Position numbers and translations under genes: made by a program. Below the pieces are notes generated by a model. That model made no database searches. It was not told the DNA's origin and worked only from the letters and a program-made list of their open reading frames with translations. A stretch of DNA of 64,000 nt from positions 23,529 through 87,528 of the IMG/VR virus record IMGVR_UViG_3300010397_000043; one strand, 5' to 3'. Positions 25,246-32,211 of this stretch are shown one piece after another. This stretch comes from a virus. Every line of letters begins with the position of its first letter. The first letter of the stretch is position 1.

Positions 25246-25431
25246 ATGCACCCGCTTGCGTTCACGTTCCTTTGCATCTTCCTGATCTTGATCATGCTCG
25301 GCAGCGTCGTGGCCGGCGCGTGGCTAATCGGCCACGAGCAGGACACGTGCGTGCAGCGCGGCGGGGTGCCCGTCGTAATCAAGGGCAGGTTGCTGTGCCT
25401 CGACCCCACCTCGCTCAAGAAGCTCGCCTAA
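25246..25431 (+). CDS. 61-aa single-pass membrane protein
   Basis: PLAFTFLCIFLILIMLGSVV is a strong N-terminal transmembrane helix. The remaining 35 residues contain two Cys that could form a disulfide if periplasmic. AGGAG before ATG. Confidence 0.65.
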   Translation: MHPLAFTFLCIFLILIMLGSVVAGAWLIGHEQDTCVQRGGVPVVIKGRLLCLDPTSLKKLA

Positions 25432-25445
25432 CCGGAGACAACACC

Positions 25446-25826
25446 GTGAGCAACTACACCGTTCTTTTCATCGGCACGTTCGTCATCGTGCTGCCAGTGC
25501 TCTATGTCGTGCATTCGATCTTCGGCGAAAAGACGCTCGTCAAGATGCTGAGCGCCGAAGTCGAAACGCTCGCCAAGCGCAACGGCGAGCTGATCAAGGA
25601 CAACATTCGCCTGCGCCGCGAGCACGCCGAAATGAAGGCCCGCCTGCCTTCGCACGAGCGGCCCGTGAGCCCCGGCCCCAAGTCGGTAATCACCGACCTG
25701 TGGGATAAGCGGCGCGAAAAGGAGACCAAAGCAGACAGTTGCTACGTGGAGCCGCCCGCCCCCTGGCCCCGCACGCCCGCACCAGACTACGTGCCGGGCA
25801 AGCCCAGCACCGACCCGTGGGAGTAA
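25446..25826 (+). CDS. 126-aa membrane-anchored coiled-coil protein, GTG start
   Basis: TVLFIGTFVIVLPVLYVVHS forms an N-terminal membrane helix, then a coiled coil (LSAEVETLAKRNGELIKDNI) and a Pro-rich tail. The topology is reminiscent of i-spanins, but no matching o-spanin is nested nearby, so lysis function is only a possibility. CGGAGA lies before the GTG. Confidence 0.6.
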   Translation: MSNYTVLFIGTFVIVLPVLYVVHSIFGEKTLVKMLSAEVETLAKRNGELIKDNIRLRREHAEMKARLPSHERPVSPGPKSVITDLWDKRREKETKADSCYVEPPAPWPRTPAPDYVPGKPSTDPWE

Positions 25827-25829
25827 GCC

Positions 25830-26294
25830 ATGGCTGAGGATGTATTCCTGGACCGGCTTGTCGAATACGCCAACGAGCGGTCCTTCTGGTGGGGGCGTGC
25901 GCAGGCGATGGGCTTCAAGCTCGGGCCCGTATCGATGGACTACTGGGAGGGCTACGGTGACTACGCTATGCGTGGTGTGTTCACGTGCGTATGCGGCAGG
26001 CAGGAGCAATATCTCTTCGTACTCGAGAACGCGCTGCGTGTGACCGAACTGCCACAGGAGTTTTTGATCGACCTGTGCGACCCGGCGCTACGGCTCCACA
26101 ACTCCGGCTCGTTCAGCCGTGCGCACTTGCTCGAAGACGGCTACACCGAAGCACAGGTCCAGGAGATCATCGCGAAGGGCACCGTTTACGACCTGGAGCA
26201 CGACCGACTGCCCTTCGAGCCCGAAGAGCGTAGGGCTTACCTTCAACAAACGTATGGAGATCCCTATGGGTGCGCGACACAACTACGCCGCTAA
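25830..26294 (+). CDS. 154-aa hypothetical protein
   Basis: FLDRLVEYANERSFWWGRAQ, GVFTCVCGRQEQYLFVLENA, and C-terminal helices. The CVC pair plus one further Cys is too few for a classic zinc ribbon. The 3' end overlaps the next gene by 29 bases. Confidence 0.6.
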   Translation: MAEDVFLDRLVEYANERSFWWGRAQAMGFKLGPVSMDYWEGYGDYAMRGVFTCVCGRQEQYLFVLENALRVTELPQEFLIDLCDPALRLHNSGSFSRAHLLEDGYTEAQVQEIIAKGTVYDLEHDRLPFEPEERRAYLQQTYGDPYGCATQLRR

Positions 26295-26571
26295 GGTCAA
26301 CCGCAGTGCGCAGCCCTGCCATGTGGCATGCCAGGGCGACGCCGAAGCCGCTGCCAAGTGGCGCAGCGTGCGCGAGCCCGACACGCTCGTAACGTGTTAC
26401 GAGGGCGACGCCCTTTACTGGGTGCGCGCCGAGCCCGACCCGCCACCCGAGCAGGAGCATGTGATATTGAGCCAGTGGCGCAACGGTGTGCAATTGCTCG
26501 AAGCGCCGACCGCACCACGCAAGACCACCGAAGCTGACCGCCACGAAACCGACACCGACGAGTGGTGGTAG
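26266..26571 (+). CDS. 101-aa hypothetical protein
   Basis: ATG at 26266 is preceded by GGAGATCCCT. GARHNYAAKVNRSAQPCHVA start; TLVTCYEGDALYWVRAEPDP middle. Alternative ATG at 26254 lacks a site. Function unknown. Confidence 0.58.
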   Translation: MGARHNYAAKVNRSAQPCHVACQGDAEAAAKWRSVREPDTLVTCYEGDALYWVRAEPDPPPEQEHVILSQWRNGVQLLEAPTAPRKTTEADRHETDTDEWW

Positions 26572-26577
26572 AACCCC

Positions 26578-26592
26578 ATTACCACCGGTAAT
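26578..26592. promoter_or_regulatory. Palindrome site 6 (ATTACCACCGGTAAT)
   Basis: Exact arms, directly after a stop codon, 21 bases before the next start; same GAACCCC left flank as sites 4 and 5. Confidence 0.75.
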
Positions 26593-26613
26593 TCAAAAAA
26601 CGAGGTATCAATT

Positions 26614-26898
26614 ATGAAACACAAACTCCCTAACCTTAGTTTCGACGCGCCAATTGATTGGCCTTTCGTGGGCATGTTCTTGGCTGTAGTAGTGGGCTTG
26701 GTAGTCGTTGTCTGGGTAGGCGCTGCCTCTAGCAAAGCCAGCTTTGCGGAGCACGAGCGCGCCTATCAAGCCCAGGTCGCCGCGTTCAAGGGTGCCATGT
26801 GGGACCAAGACTGCAAGGTAACTTCCTTCGTGGCGACACGGAGCCAACCCCGCGCCGTGTGGACTTGTCCCGACGGCCACGTTGAACTGGAGCCCTAA
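26614..26898 (+). CDS. 94-aa single-pass membrane protein
   Basis: A 20-residue N-terminal segment, then WPFVGMFLAVVVGLVVVVWV (transmembrane) and a soluble C-terminal domain with CKVTSFVATRSQPRAVWTCP, two Cys suited to a disulfide. Likely envelope protein. Confidence 0.65.
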   Translation: MKHKLPNLSFDAPIDWPFVGMFLAVVVGLVVVVWVGAASSKASFAEHERAYQAQVAAFKGAMWDQDCKVTSFVATRSQPRAVWTCPDGHVELEP

Positions 26899-26900
26899 TC

Positions 26901-27089
26901 ATGATGCGCAACTTGGCCGAGGCCATGTACCAACGTCAGCAGGCAATCGAAGACGCGTTCTGGCTGTGCGCGATAAACGTCGTGGCCTGGGTCGCCGGCA
27001 CGACCTTGCTCAGCATCGAGTTCGGTTGGAAGATCGGGTGTGGCGTGGCACTGCTCGTGCTATTCCACAAGCAACCGGATCGCGTTTAA
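26901..27089 (+). CDS. 62-aa membrane protein
   Basis: Short amphipathic N-terminus, then two closely spaced hydrophobic segments (FWLCAINVVAWVAGTTLL and GVALLVLFH). Two start codons in tandem. Confidence 0.58.
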   Translation: MMRNLAEAMYQRQQAIEDAFWLCAINVVAWVAGTTLLSIEFGWKIGCGVALLVLFHKQPDRV

Positions 27090-27104
27090 ACAGGAGCAGC
27101 AACC

Positions 27105-27647
27105 ATGCAAACCATTCTTCTCTACGCGGATATCGTACTGTCCGCCATCCTCGCCTTCGTGGCGTATCGCGAACACGTGAAGGGCCGGCGCTACCTGGAC
27201 GCCCTGAACCACGAAGCACTAGAGAACGAAGAACTGCGCGACACCATCGCCCGGCTCAGGCGGCGGCTGAGCGAAAAGCCAGATATCAACGTTTCGACTT
27301 CCGGCTACAAGCGTGCCGAGTCCACCTCGAATCGACTCGTTCAGCGCGACGATGCACCGCCGTCCACGTTCGTGGCGAGCGCCCCGCTCGCACCGATTGC
27401 TGATTCAAGCTGGGTGTTCCCACCGCCAGCACCAGTGCAGGCCTCGTTCACCTCGGGTGGTGGAGGTGACTTTGGCGGCGGGGGTGCGAGCGCAACCTGG
27501 GATGCACCGGCCCCATCACCAGCGCCCGAGCCGCCTGCACCAGCCCCGAGCTACAGCAGCAGTGATTCGTGCTCGTCGTCTTCGTCGAGCTACGATTCAT
27601 CGTCGTCCAGCAGCGATTCGTCCTGCTCGTCTTCGTCGTTCGACTGA
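27105..27647 (+). CDS. 180-aa membrane-anchored protein with Ser-rich tail
   Basis: N-terminal membrane helix (ILLYADIVLSAILAFVAY), a coiled coil (ALENEELRDTIARLRRRL), a Pro/Ala linker, a GGGGDFGGGGAS turn, and a tail that is almost only Ser with Asp and Cys. Likely disordered outside the membrane. Similar Ser/Gly tails occur in TPM-domain-like membrane proteins, but no enzyme domain is present. Confidence 0.62.
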   Translation: MQTILLYADIVLSAILAFVAYREHVKGRRYLDALNHEALENEELRDTIARLRRRLSEKPDINVSTSGYKRAESTSNRLVQRDDAPPSTFVASAPLAPIADSSWVFPPPAPVQASFTSGGGGDFGGGGASATWDAPAPSPAPEPPAPAPSYSSSDSCSSSSSSYDSSSSSSDSSCSSSSFD

Positions 27648-27658
27648 GGAGTACCAAC

Positions 27659-27997
27659 ATGCCCTGCAACGACTGGATCGAAACGTCCACCCGCACCGTC
27701 GCGGTGCAAGTGGAAAGCCCGTTCATGAAAGCCGCCCTGTGCGCCGCGCTGCGCTACTTGGTCCACATCAACCACTACACGCACTTCATCGCATGGGTGC
27801 GCAAGGACAAGGAAGCCGGCGTCAAGGCCAGCGCAGTGCAAACGTGGTGGAGCGACCACATGAAGGCGGACGAGGCACGCCGTGAAGCCGAGCGCGAAGC
27901 TGAAGCCAACAAGCTCAAGCGCAAAAAGCTGGCCATGCTTCTCAAACAGCACGGCTACTCGACGTCAGCCGCCAAGCGTCTCTTGAACGAGGAGTAA
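27659..27997 (+). CDS. 112-aa basic helical protein
   Basis: GAGGAG before ATG at 27659. PCNDWIETSTRTVAVQVESP start, then a long charged helix (ADEARREAEREAEANKLKRK) ending in a short KQHGYSTSAAKRLLNEE segment. No family recognised. Confidence 0.6.
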   Translation: MPCNDWIETSTRTVAVQVESPFMKAALCAALRYLVHINHYTHFIAWVRKDKEAGVKASAVQTWWSDHMKADEARREAEREAEANKLKRKKLAMLLKQHGYSTSAAKRLLNEE

Positions 27998-28000
27998 GCC

Positions 28001-28078
28001 ATGCACCGCTTTCGCATCACGCTTATCGCGCTGGCCCTGCTGTTGCTCGCAACGCACGTAATGGAGGTATCGAAATGA
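28001..28078 (+). CDS. 25-aa membrane peptide A
   Basis: MHRFRITLIALALLLLATHV then a short tail. Its stop overlaps the start of peptide B (ATGA). GGAG site 8 bases upstream. Confidence 0.5.
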   Translation: MHRFRITLIALALLLLATHVMEVSK

Positions 28079-28152
28079 AATGGGTCGTGGCCGCGATACC
28101 CGTCGTGGCTCTCTTGATTTATGCCCTGTGGGGCTGGGGGGTACTGCTGTGA
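28075..28152 (+). CDS. 25-aa membrane peptide B
   Basis: MKWVVAAIPVVALLIYALWG, almost entirely hydrophobic. GGAGGT precedes it inside peptide A, and its stop overlaps the GTG of the next gene. The chained overlaps suggest coupled translation. Confidence 0.5.
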   Translation: MKWVVAAIPVVALLIYALWGWGVLL

Positions 28153-28442
28153 GCCCACAAGAGCGAAAGCTGCGGGAGCTACTGGCGATCCGTATCGCAG
28201 GGGCTGCGCTTTACCGGGACGACGGCGAGCTACAGGACAACTCGGTCCGGCCGTTCATCGACTTTCTACGCGACACGCCCGAGGTGATCGAGGCCAAGGT
28301 GATCGACCGGGCCATGCGGGCGTTGGAAACGCGCGAGCGAAGACTGCAGGACGCCATCGAGGGCGAGTGCTTCGGCCTTGCAATCACCGAAGCGCAGGCC
28401 ACGAAGATTCTGAAGTACCTCGACAAAGGGGACAAGTCGTGA
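28149..28442 (+). CDS. 97-aa helical hypothetical protein, GTG start
   Basis: SPQERKLRELLAIRIAGAAL and DAIEGECFGLAITEAQATKI. All-helical charged protein. Start codon overlaps the upstream stop. Confidence 0.58.
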   Translation: MSPQERKLRELLAIRIAGAALYRDDGELQDNSVRPFIDFLRDTPEVIEAKVIDRAMRALETRERRLQDAIEGECFGLAITEAQATKILKYLDKGDKS

Positions 28443-28645
28443 GCACCCCGCCACCCGTCCAGTGCGCCGTATGCAAGAAGGACCCGGCGCGTCGCAACAA
28501 CACACTCGCTGAGTGTTCGCACGTCGAGTGCCCGCACCGCTCGTCCTCGTGGTTCGACGCGATCCCCGACGCACTGGAAGACGATGACGACTTCGACCCG
28601 CTTGACGGCATGTTCGATTCGCTAAAAGGAGAGAAGGATGAGTGA
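28439..28645 (+). CDS. 68-aa Cys-rich acidic protein, GTG start
   Basis: CAVCKKDPAR, then ECSHVECPH: four Cys plus His suit a zinc-binding knuckle. The second half is Asp-rich (EDDDDFDPLDGM). Overlaps both neighbours by a few bases. Confidence 0.58.
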   Translation: MSTPPPVQCAVCKKDPARRNNTLAECSHVECPHRSSSWFDAIPDALEDDDDFDPLDGMFDSLKGEKDE

Positions 28646-29012
28646 CCACTACTGCTGCAAGTCCTGCGGTCAGCGGTACGACAAGTGCCGGTGTGGCGGG
28701 AATGCCGAGAAGAAGCTGCCCGTGAACCCAATCCAGAAAGCGCACAAGCTGCCTGCCCGCAAATCGTCTTTGCGAGAAATGCTCGATGCAGCGAATCTGA
28801 AACCGTACAAGCCCGGCCGCGATGTCGTTGAATCCGCTGTGCCCACTGACGAAGAAATTCTAGAGCTGGCACGGCTGTTCGATATCAACGTACCCGCCGG
28901 TCGCCTGCTGACGTTCGCGCGCTGCCTACTCCCCGCACAGCCCCGGGCCGACATTGCCAGGGCGTACCGAACCATGAAGGCCGAAGGGCCTGGGTCTGGG
29001 GGCATACTATGA
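28638..29012 (+). CDS. 124-aa protein with N-terminal zinc knuckle
   Basis: YCCKSCGQRYDKCRCGG, then a helical body (DEEILELARLFDINVPAGRL). GGAGAGAAGG before ATG, inside the preceding gene. Confidence 0.6.
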   Translation: MSDHYCCKSCGQRYDKCRCGGNAEKKLPVNPIQKAHKLPARKSSLREMLDAANLKPYKPGRDVVESAVPTDEEILELARLFDINVPAGRLLTFARCLLPAQPRADIARAYRTMKAEGPGSGGIL

Positions 29013-29443
29013 GAGTCTACCGCAAAGTTCCGCTACCGCAGGCAGCTATGCGTGCAGCGCCTACGGGTAAAGAGAAGTGGCCTTTCCCGAAGACTGACTA
29101 CTTCACAGAAGAGCAGTTGCGCGCTTACGCCCGCGATTGTGTCGAAGCCATTGGACCCATCGACATGGTGCTGCACTGCCCGAAGTGCGGGAAGCAGCAC
29201 ATCGACGCGCCGGAATGGGTGGACGACCCGCACGATATCGAGCAAGGGCAGATGCGCGTATGGGACAACCCGCCGCACCGCTCGCACCTGTGCCACGGCT
29301 GCGGTCACGTGTGGCGACCGGCTGACGTACCGACCAATGGCGTCGCAGCGGTGAAGACCAGGGGCAAGGCCGACAGCCCAATCAGCGAGGCGGGTGGCCT
29401 ACAGGGCGCTTTTGTCAAGTGGCTAGCGGGGGGTTCCAAATGA
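29009..29443 (+). CDS. 144-aa zinc-ribbon phage protein
   Basis: LHCPKCGKQHIDAPEW and later RSHLCHGCGHVWRPADVPTN: two Cys pairs of a treble-clef or ribbon fold. This ordered motif set is common in phage hypothetical proteins. Overlaps the upstream stop (ATGA) and the downstream start. Biochemical role not known. Confidence 0.7.
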   Translation: MRVYRKVPLPQAAMRAAPTGKEKWPFPKTDYFTEEQLRAYARDCVEAIGPIDMVLHCPKCGKQHIDAPEWVDDPHDIEQGQMRVWDNPPHRSHLCHGCGHVWRPADVPTNGVAAVKTRGKADSPISEAGGLQGAFVKWLAGGSK

Positions 29444-29763
29444 GAGTCTACCTCAACGGCACCAACACCGTGACCGGCAACCGCGCCGGCATGGCGACAC
29501 TGGTGGACATCATCGTGTGCGGCGAGCCACTCGACATGGCGCGCGCCCTGAAATACTATGGCGACTTCGATGGTCCGAAGGTCGCACGAAAGCTTCAGCG
29601 GTACACGCGCCTTGTGTTCAAGCGTGACAGTGGGGGCTATGTGGTGGTGCCAGAGATTCCGCGAAACCGGGGCTATTGGGTAGTCGTTCACGAAGACGAC
29701 AACGCGCAGGAGTCGCAGTCATGCAATACCCTCACCCAGCCAGCGAAGAACCCAAGAGTATAG
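29440..29763 (+). CDS. 107-aa hypothetical protein
   Basis: RVYLNGTNTVTGNRAGMATL then KLQRYTRLVFKRDSGGYVVV. The C-terminal 14 codons overlap the next gene in another frame. Confidence 0.58.
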   Translation: MRVYLNGTNTVTGNRAGMATLVDIIVCGEPLDMARALKYYGDFDGPKVARKLQRYTRLVFKRDSGGYVVVPEIPRNRGYWVVVHEDDNAQESQSCNTLTQPAKNPRV

Positions 29764-29954
29764 CGCAGCTCAACGCCATGCGCTTGGCTATGCTCCGACA
29801 GACGGGTTACACCATCTCGCCGCACTGCCTACTTCAACTGATCGTACTGATCGAAGCCGATCTACACGTGGCCTACATCACAGGCTTGGAGCACAACGAT
29901 GCAACGCGACCCGAAGACCCTGTACCTCCAGTCGTACCTGGTCCTGGACTATGA
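29721..29954 (+). CDS. 77-aa hypothetical protein
   Basis: CAGGAG before ATG at 29721. Contains LNAMRLAMLRQTGYTISPHC and LIVLIEADLHVAYITGLEHN, helical. Overlaps both neighbouring genes by about 50 bases. Confidence 0.5.
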   Translation: MQYPHPASEEPKSIAQLNAMRLAMLRQTGYTISPHCLLQLIVLIEADLHVAYITGLEHNDATRPEDPVPPVVPGPGL

Positions 29955-30135
29955 ACTCGACCGCTGGGGCTACGCATATTTCAACGTGCTCGGGTCGGTG
30001 TACGCCGCCACCCCCGCACACGCCATTCGAGAGGCCAAGCAACATGGATTCCGCTGTCCGATTGTCCAAGAGCAGCGAACGTTTCAGCGCCAGCATCGGC
30101 CACCCCAACACGTGCAACCTGCCACGCAACCGTAA
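29899..30135 (+). CDS. 78-aa hypothetical protein
   Basis: TLYLQSYLVLDYELDRWGYA then an AIREAKQHGF helix. The Gln/His/Pro-rich tail overlaps the next gene and may be only constrained by that frame. Confidence 0.45.
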   Translation: MQRDPKTLYLQSYLVLDYELDRWGYAYFNVLGSVYAATPAHAIREAKQHGFRCPIVQEQRTFQRQHRPPQHVQPATQP

Positions 30136-30475
30136 GAAGCGGGTTTGCATCAATGCGTCATCACTTGCCAAGCTGGTCTGGGCCCTCGCAACCGGCCAGC
30201 ACACGGCAAGCGAACTCGTCCACCACACGGGCCTGGGACTAACTACCGTGAAGCGATACGTCCACCGCATGCACGAAGAGCAAGCCGTGCGCATCGCCGA
30301 CTGGGAGACCGATGGCCGGGGTGCTTTCACGGTCCCGGTGTTCGCGATGGTCTACCCGAATGGCCCAACGGACGACAAGCGCAGGCCCAAGCCGCTGGCT
30401 GCAAACGAACGGTCAAGGCGTTACCGCGCCCGCAAGAAGGCAGCTAAGAACGCAACGCACCTGTACTGGGGGTAG
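30044..30475 (+). CDS. Winged helix-turn-helix protein, possible phage regulator
   Basis: 143 residues. Central segment SLAKLVWALATGQHTASELV followed by HHTGLGLTTVKRYVHRMHEE reads as a winged HTH (helix, turn, recognition helix TTVKRYVHRM, then the wing). The tail is basic (NERSRRYRARKKAAKNA). GAGGCC before ATG at 30044. A candidate for the protein that binds one of the genome's dyads; no direct evidence. Confidence 0.62.
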   Translation: MDSAVRLSKSSERFSASIGHPNTCNLPRNRKKRVCINASSLAKLVWALATGQHTASELVHHTGLGLTTVKRYVHRMHEEQAVRIADWETDGRGAFTVPVFAMVYPNGPTDDKRRPKPLAANERSRRYRARKKAAKNATHLYWG

Positions 30476-30479
30476 CGCC

Positions 30480-30707
30480 ATGATCCTGATCGACCCGGCC
30501 ACCGGCCAAAAGTTCAAGACCTGCGGCACGTGGCACAGCACGCGCGGCGGGCACGGCGACTGCTGGATCGATGTTGGCCGCGTCGAGGACCAAGCCACCG
30601 GCATGCAATACCCGCTGCACAGGCTGGGCAGCGCCGTTCAGTACCGCGCCATAGATATCGCGGGTCCGTACCACGCCTACTACATCAACCTGGAGAAAGT
30701 GTCATGA
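30480..30707 (+). CDS. 75-aa hypothetical protein
   Basis: ILIDPATGQKFKTCGTWHST, with C, H and G residues. Start shares the GCGCC-ATG context. Beta-rich prediction. Unknown. Confidence 0.55.
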   Translation: MILIDPATGQKFKTCGTWHSTRGGHGDCWIDVGRVEDQATGMQYPLHRLGSAVQYRAIDIAGPYHAYYINLEKVS

Positions 30708-30886
30708 TCACCTACGTCGTGTGTTTCGTCGCCGGCTACATCGCCCGCGCTGTGGCCCCTGAGCCTGCCGCTGCCTTGCAGTTTTTGAAACTCATGGGCA
30801 AGGAGTACCCGAGGGCCCGCGTACTGCTGGGTCCGCTGCGCGCCCTGTGGGCCGCATTCCAATACGCACGTACTGGAGGCAAGTGA
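30704..30886 (+). CDS. 60-aa membrane-associated peptide
   Basis: ITYVVCFVAGYIARAVAPEP N-terminal hydrophobic helix, amphipathic basic C-terminus. ATG overlaps the previous stop. Confidence 0.55.
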   Translation: MITYVVCFVAGYIARAVAPEPAAALQFLKLMGKEYPRARVLLGPLRALWAAFQYARTGGK

Positions 30887-30887
30887 A

Positions 30888-31172
30888 ATGGGTGATCGGA
30901 GTAAGGACCTGCGCAACGCCAAGTACGGCGTTACCATCGCCAATGACGACGGCGGCGTCAAGCGCAAGATGACGCTGGTGCGATTTGCCGAAGATGGCGG
31001 TTACGGCGTCATTTTGGAAACTGACTGGTGCGACGGCACGCCGCCTGTACGGACCAAGTTCCTGCTCGGGCAAGTCGGCTTCACAATGCTGACTGAGCTG
31101 ATGAGCTTGGCGCACGACCTGCACAGGTACAAGATTACGGACGAGGCCGACGGGCCGAACGACCTGGAATAA
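30888..31172 (+). CDS. 94-aa hypothetical protein
   Basis: Begins GDRSKDLRNAKYGVTIANDD and contains VRFAEDGGYGVILETDW and VRTKFLLGQVGFTMLTEL. Alpha/beta. GGAGGC upstream. Last gene before the structured RNA. Confidence 0.58.
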   Translation: MGDRSKDLRNAKYGVTIANDDGGVKRKMTLVRFAEDGGYGVILETDWCDGTPPVRTKFLLGQVGFTMLTELMSLAHDLHRYKITDEADGPNDLE

Positions 31173-31192
31173 CCCGATGTGAACAGGTTTAT

Positions 31193-31264
31193 GGGGCGGC
31201 TGAGGGCGTGACCCTCTGCGGACCTGCTGGGCAGCAACAGGCTAATAGCTGCACCGCCCCACCA
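31193..31264 (+). ncRNA. tRNA-like structured RNA with encoded ACCA end
   Basis: GGGGCGG (31193-31199) pairs with CCGCCCC (31254-31260), followed by ACCA exactly as in a tRNA acceptor. Inside are a hairpin GAGGG/CCCTC (31202-31216) and an H-type pseudoknot: CCTG (31223-31226) with CAGG (31238-31241), crossing GCAGC (31231-31235) with GCTGC (31248-31252). There is no T-arm TTC loop and no canonical D-arm, so it is not a standard tRNA. It lies 21 bases upstream of an HNH gene and may regulate it. Confidence 0.55.
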
Positions 31265-31284
31265 GATAGATGGAGAGGCACGCC

Positions 31285-31896
31285 ATGATCACGATCCCAC
31301 TCAACCACGGCAAGCTGGCGCTTATCGACGACGAGGACTACGATTTGGTGTGTCACTACAAATGGCTAACGCGACCGCTGCTTTACAAGGGCGTTCATGA
31401 GTACTGGTACGCCGAGGCGAAAGACCCCCTCAATAGGAAACGAACCGTCTCACTCCACCGTGTGGTCATCGGTGCCCAGCCCCACCAAGCCGTTAGCTTC
31501 TTCGACGGCAACACACTCAACTGCCAAAAAGCCAATCTGACCCTGGGCACGTCCCACAAGCACCTTCGCCGGACGCGGGACCTAGACTGCATACAGCTAC
31601 GCCACCAAGTACGAGGCGACGTCTACTGGACACGGGTCATGTTTCGTGGCAAGTTCTACACGAAAACATTCAAGACCGCCGAAGATGCAAAGCAATGGCG
31701 TGACGCGACGAGGGCCCGCCTGTGGGGGCATGAAAAAGGGGCGACTGAAGCCGCCCCTACATTGGTTGAAGTGCCTACCGGCTTAGAAGCCGAGCATGGC
31801 CGCGATGACGTGGGCGAACCCGAACACTGGGGGACCACGATAGCCGGTGCCGCCGCTGTCCACCCCGCCAGCGAGGGCGACGATGCACGCGACTGA
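31285..31896 (+). CDS. HNH endonuclease with AP2-like domain
   Basis: 203 residues from ATG at 31285 (GGAGAG site). N-terminal IPLNHGKLALIDDEDYDLVC, HNH core SLHRVVIGAQPHQAVSFFDG followed by NTLNCQKANL, and an AP2-type DNA-binding segment YWTRVMFRGKFYTKTFKTAE. This is the usual free-standing homing endonuclease layout. The last 38 codons overlap an oppositely oriented gene and its terminator. Confidence 0.82.
   Translation: MITIPLNHGKLALIDDEDYDLVCHYKWLTRPLLYKGVHEYWYAEAKDPLNRKRTVSLHRVVIGAQPHQAVSFFDGNTLNCQKANLTLGTSHKHLRRTRDLDCIQLRHQVRGDVYWTRVMFRGKFYTKTFKTAEDAKQWRDATRARLWGHEKGATEAAPTLVEVPTGLEAEHGRDDVGEPEHWGTTIAGAAAVHPASEGDDARD
31733..31758 (-). terminator. Leftward terminator of the secreted-peptide unit
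   Basis: Read leftwards: AGGGGCG pairs with CGCCCCT around an 8-base loop, then TTTTT. It lies inside the 3' end of the HNH gene on the other strand. Confidence 0.75.
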
Positions 31897-31926
31897 CAAC
31901 GCAGCGGCAACAACAGTTCTCTTCAT
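31783..31926 (-). CDS. 47-aa exported peptide, autonomous minus-strand unit
   Basis: MKRTVVAAALSVACIVALAGG is a typical signal sequence; the Cys is not in a good lipobox. The mature part is Gly-rich and ends HVIAAMLGF. CTGGAG lies 8 bases before ATG. It has its own promoter (31965-31993) and terminator (31733-31758) and runs against all neighbours, like a phage moron. Confidence 0.65.
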   Translation of the reverse strand: MKRTVVAAALSVACIVALAGGVDSGGTGYRGPPVFGFAHVIAAMLGF

Positions 31927-31964
31927 GCTGCATACTCCAGAATAAACCCGAATCGGGCCGGGCC

Positions 31965-31993
31965 AGTATGCGAGAGTATTCCACACTCGGCAA
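31965..31993 (-). promoter_or_regulatory. Leftward sigma-70-type promoter
   Basis: TTGCCG, 17 bases, CATACT on the minus strand, about 40 bases upstream of the 47-aa gene. Confidence 0.6.
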
Positions 31994-32066
31994 CCGATCC
32001 GCCTGGGTTTTGTGCTATGCAGCAAGCCCGCCCCCTATGTAGCAGCACGCCAGCCCTGAGCGGACC

Positions 32067-32081
32067 ATTACCACTGGTAAT
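32067..32081. promoter_or_regulatory. Palindrome site 7 (ATTACCACTGGTAAT)
   Basis: Exact copy upstream of the ParB-like gene, followed by TTGTAAC...GGGTTTACCC...GTTACAA, a 7-bp inverted repeat, and then TGTATACT near 32126, a plausible -10 without a clear -35. It shares its right flank with site 1. Confidence 0.75.
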
Positions 32082-32211
32082 TGTAACAGTGGGTTTACCC
32101 TGCCCAATTCACGTTACAAAGGGTGTATACTGGCGGGGCCCAACGGGTTTGGATTGGGTAGTACGGGCCGACCCTTGGGTGGACGAACCACACACTTTAG
32201 GAGCACTCAAC

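Noticed and set aside
25446-27647. Spanin pair
   Set aside because: One membrane coiled-coil protein is present but no nested or adjacent lipoprotein partner with the usual layout, and no holin or endolysin nearby.
31193-31264. Canonical tRNA
   Set aside because: No TTC-type T-loop, no normal D-arm and no 7-base anticodon loop on a 5-bp stem.
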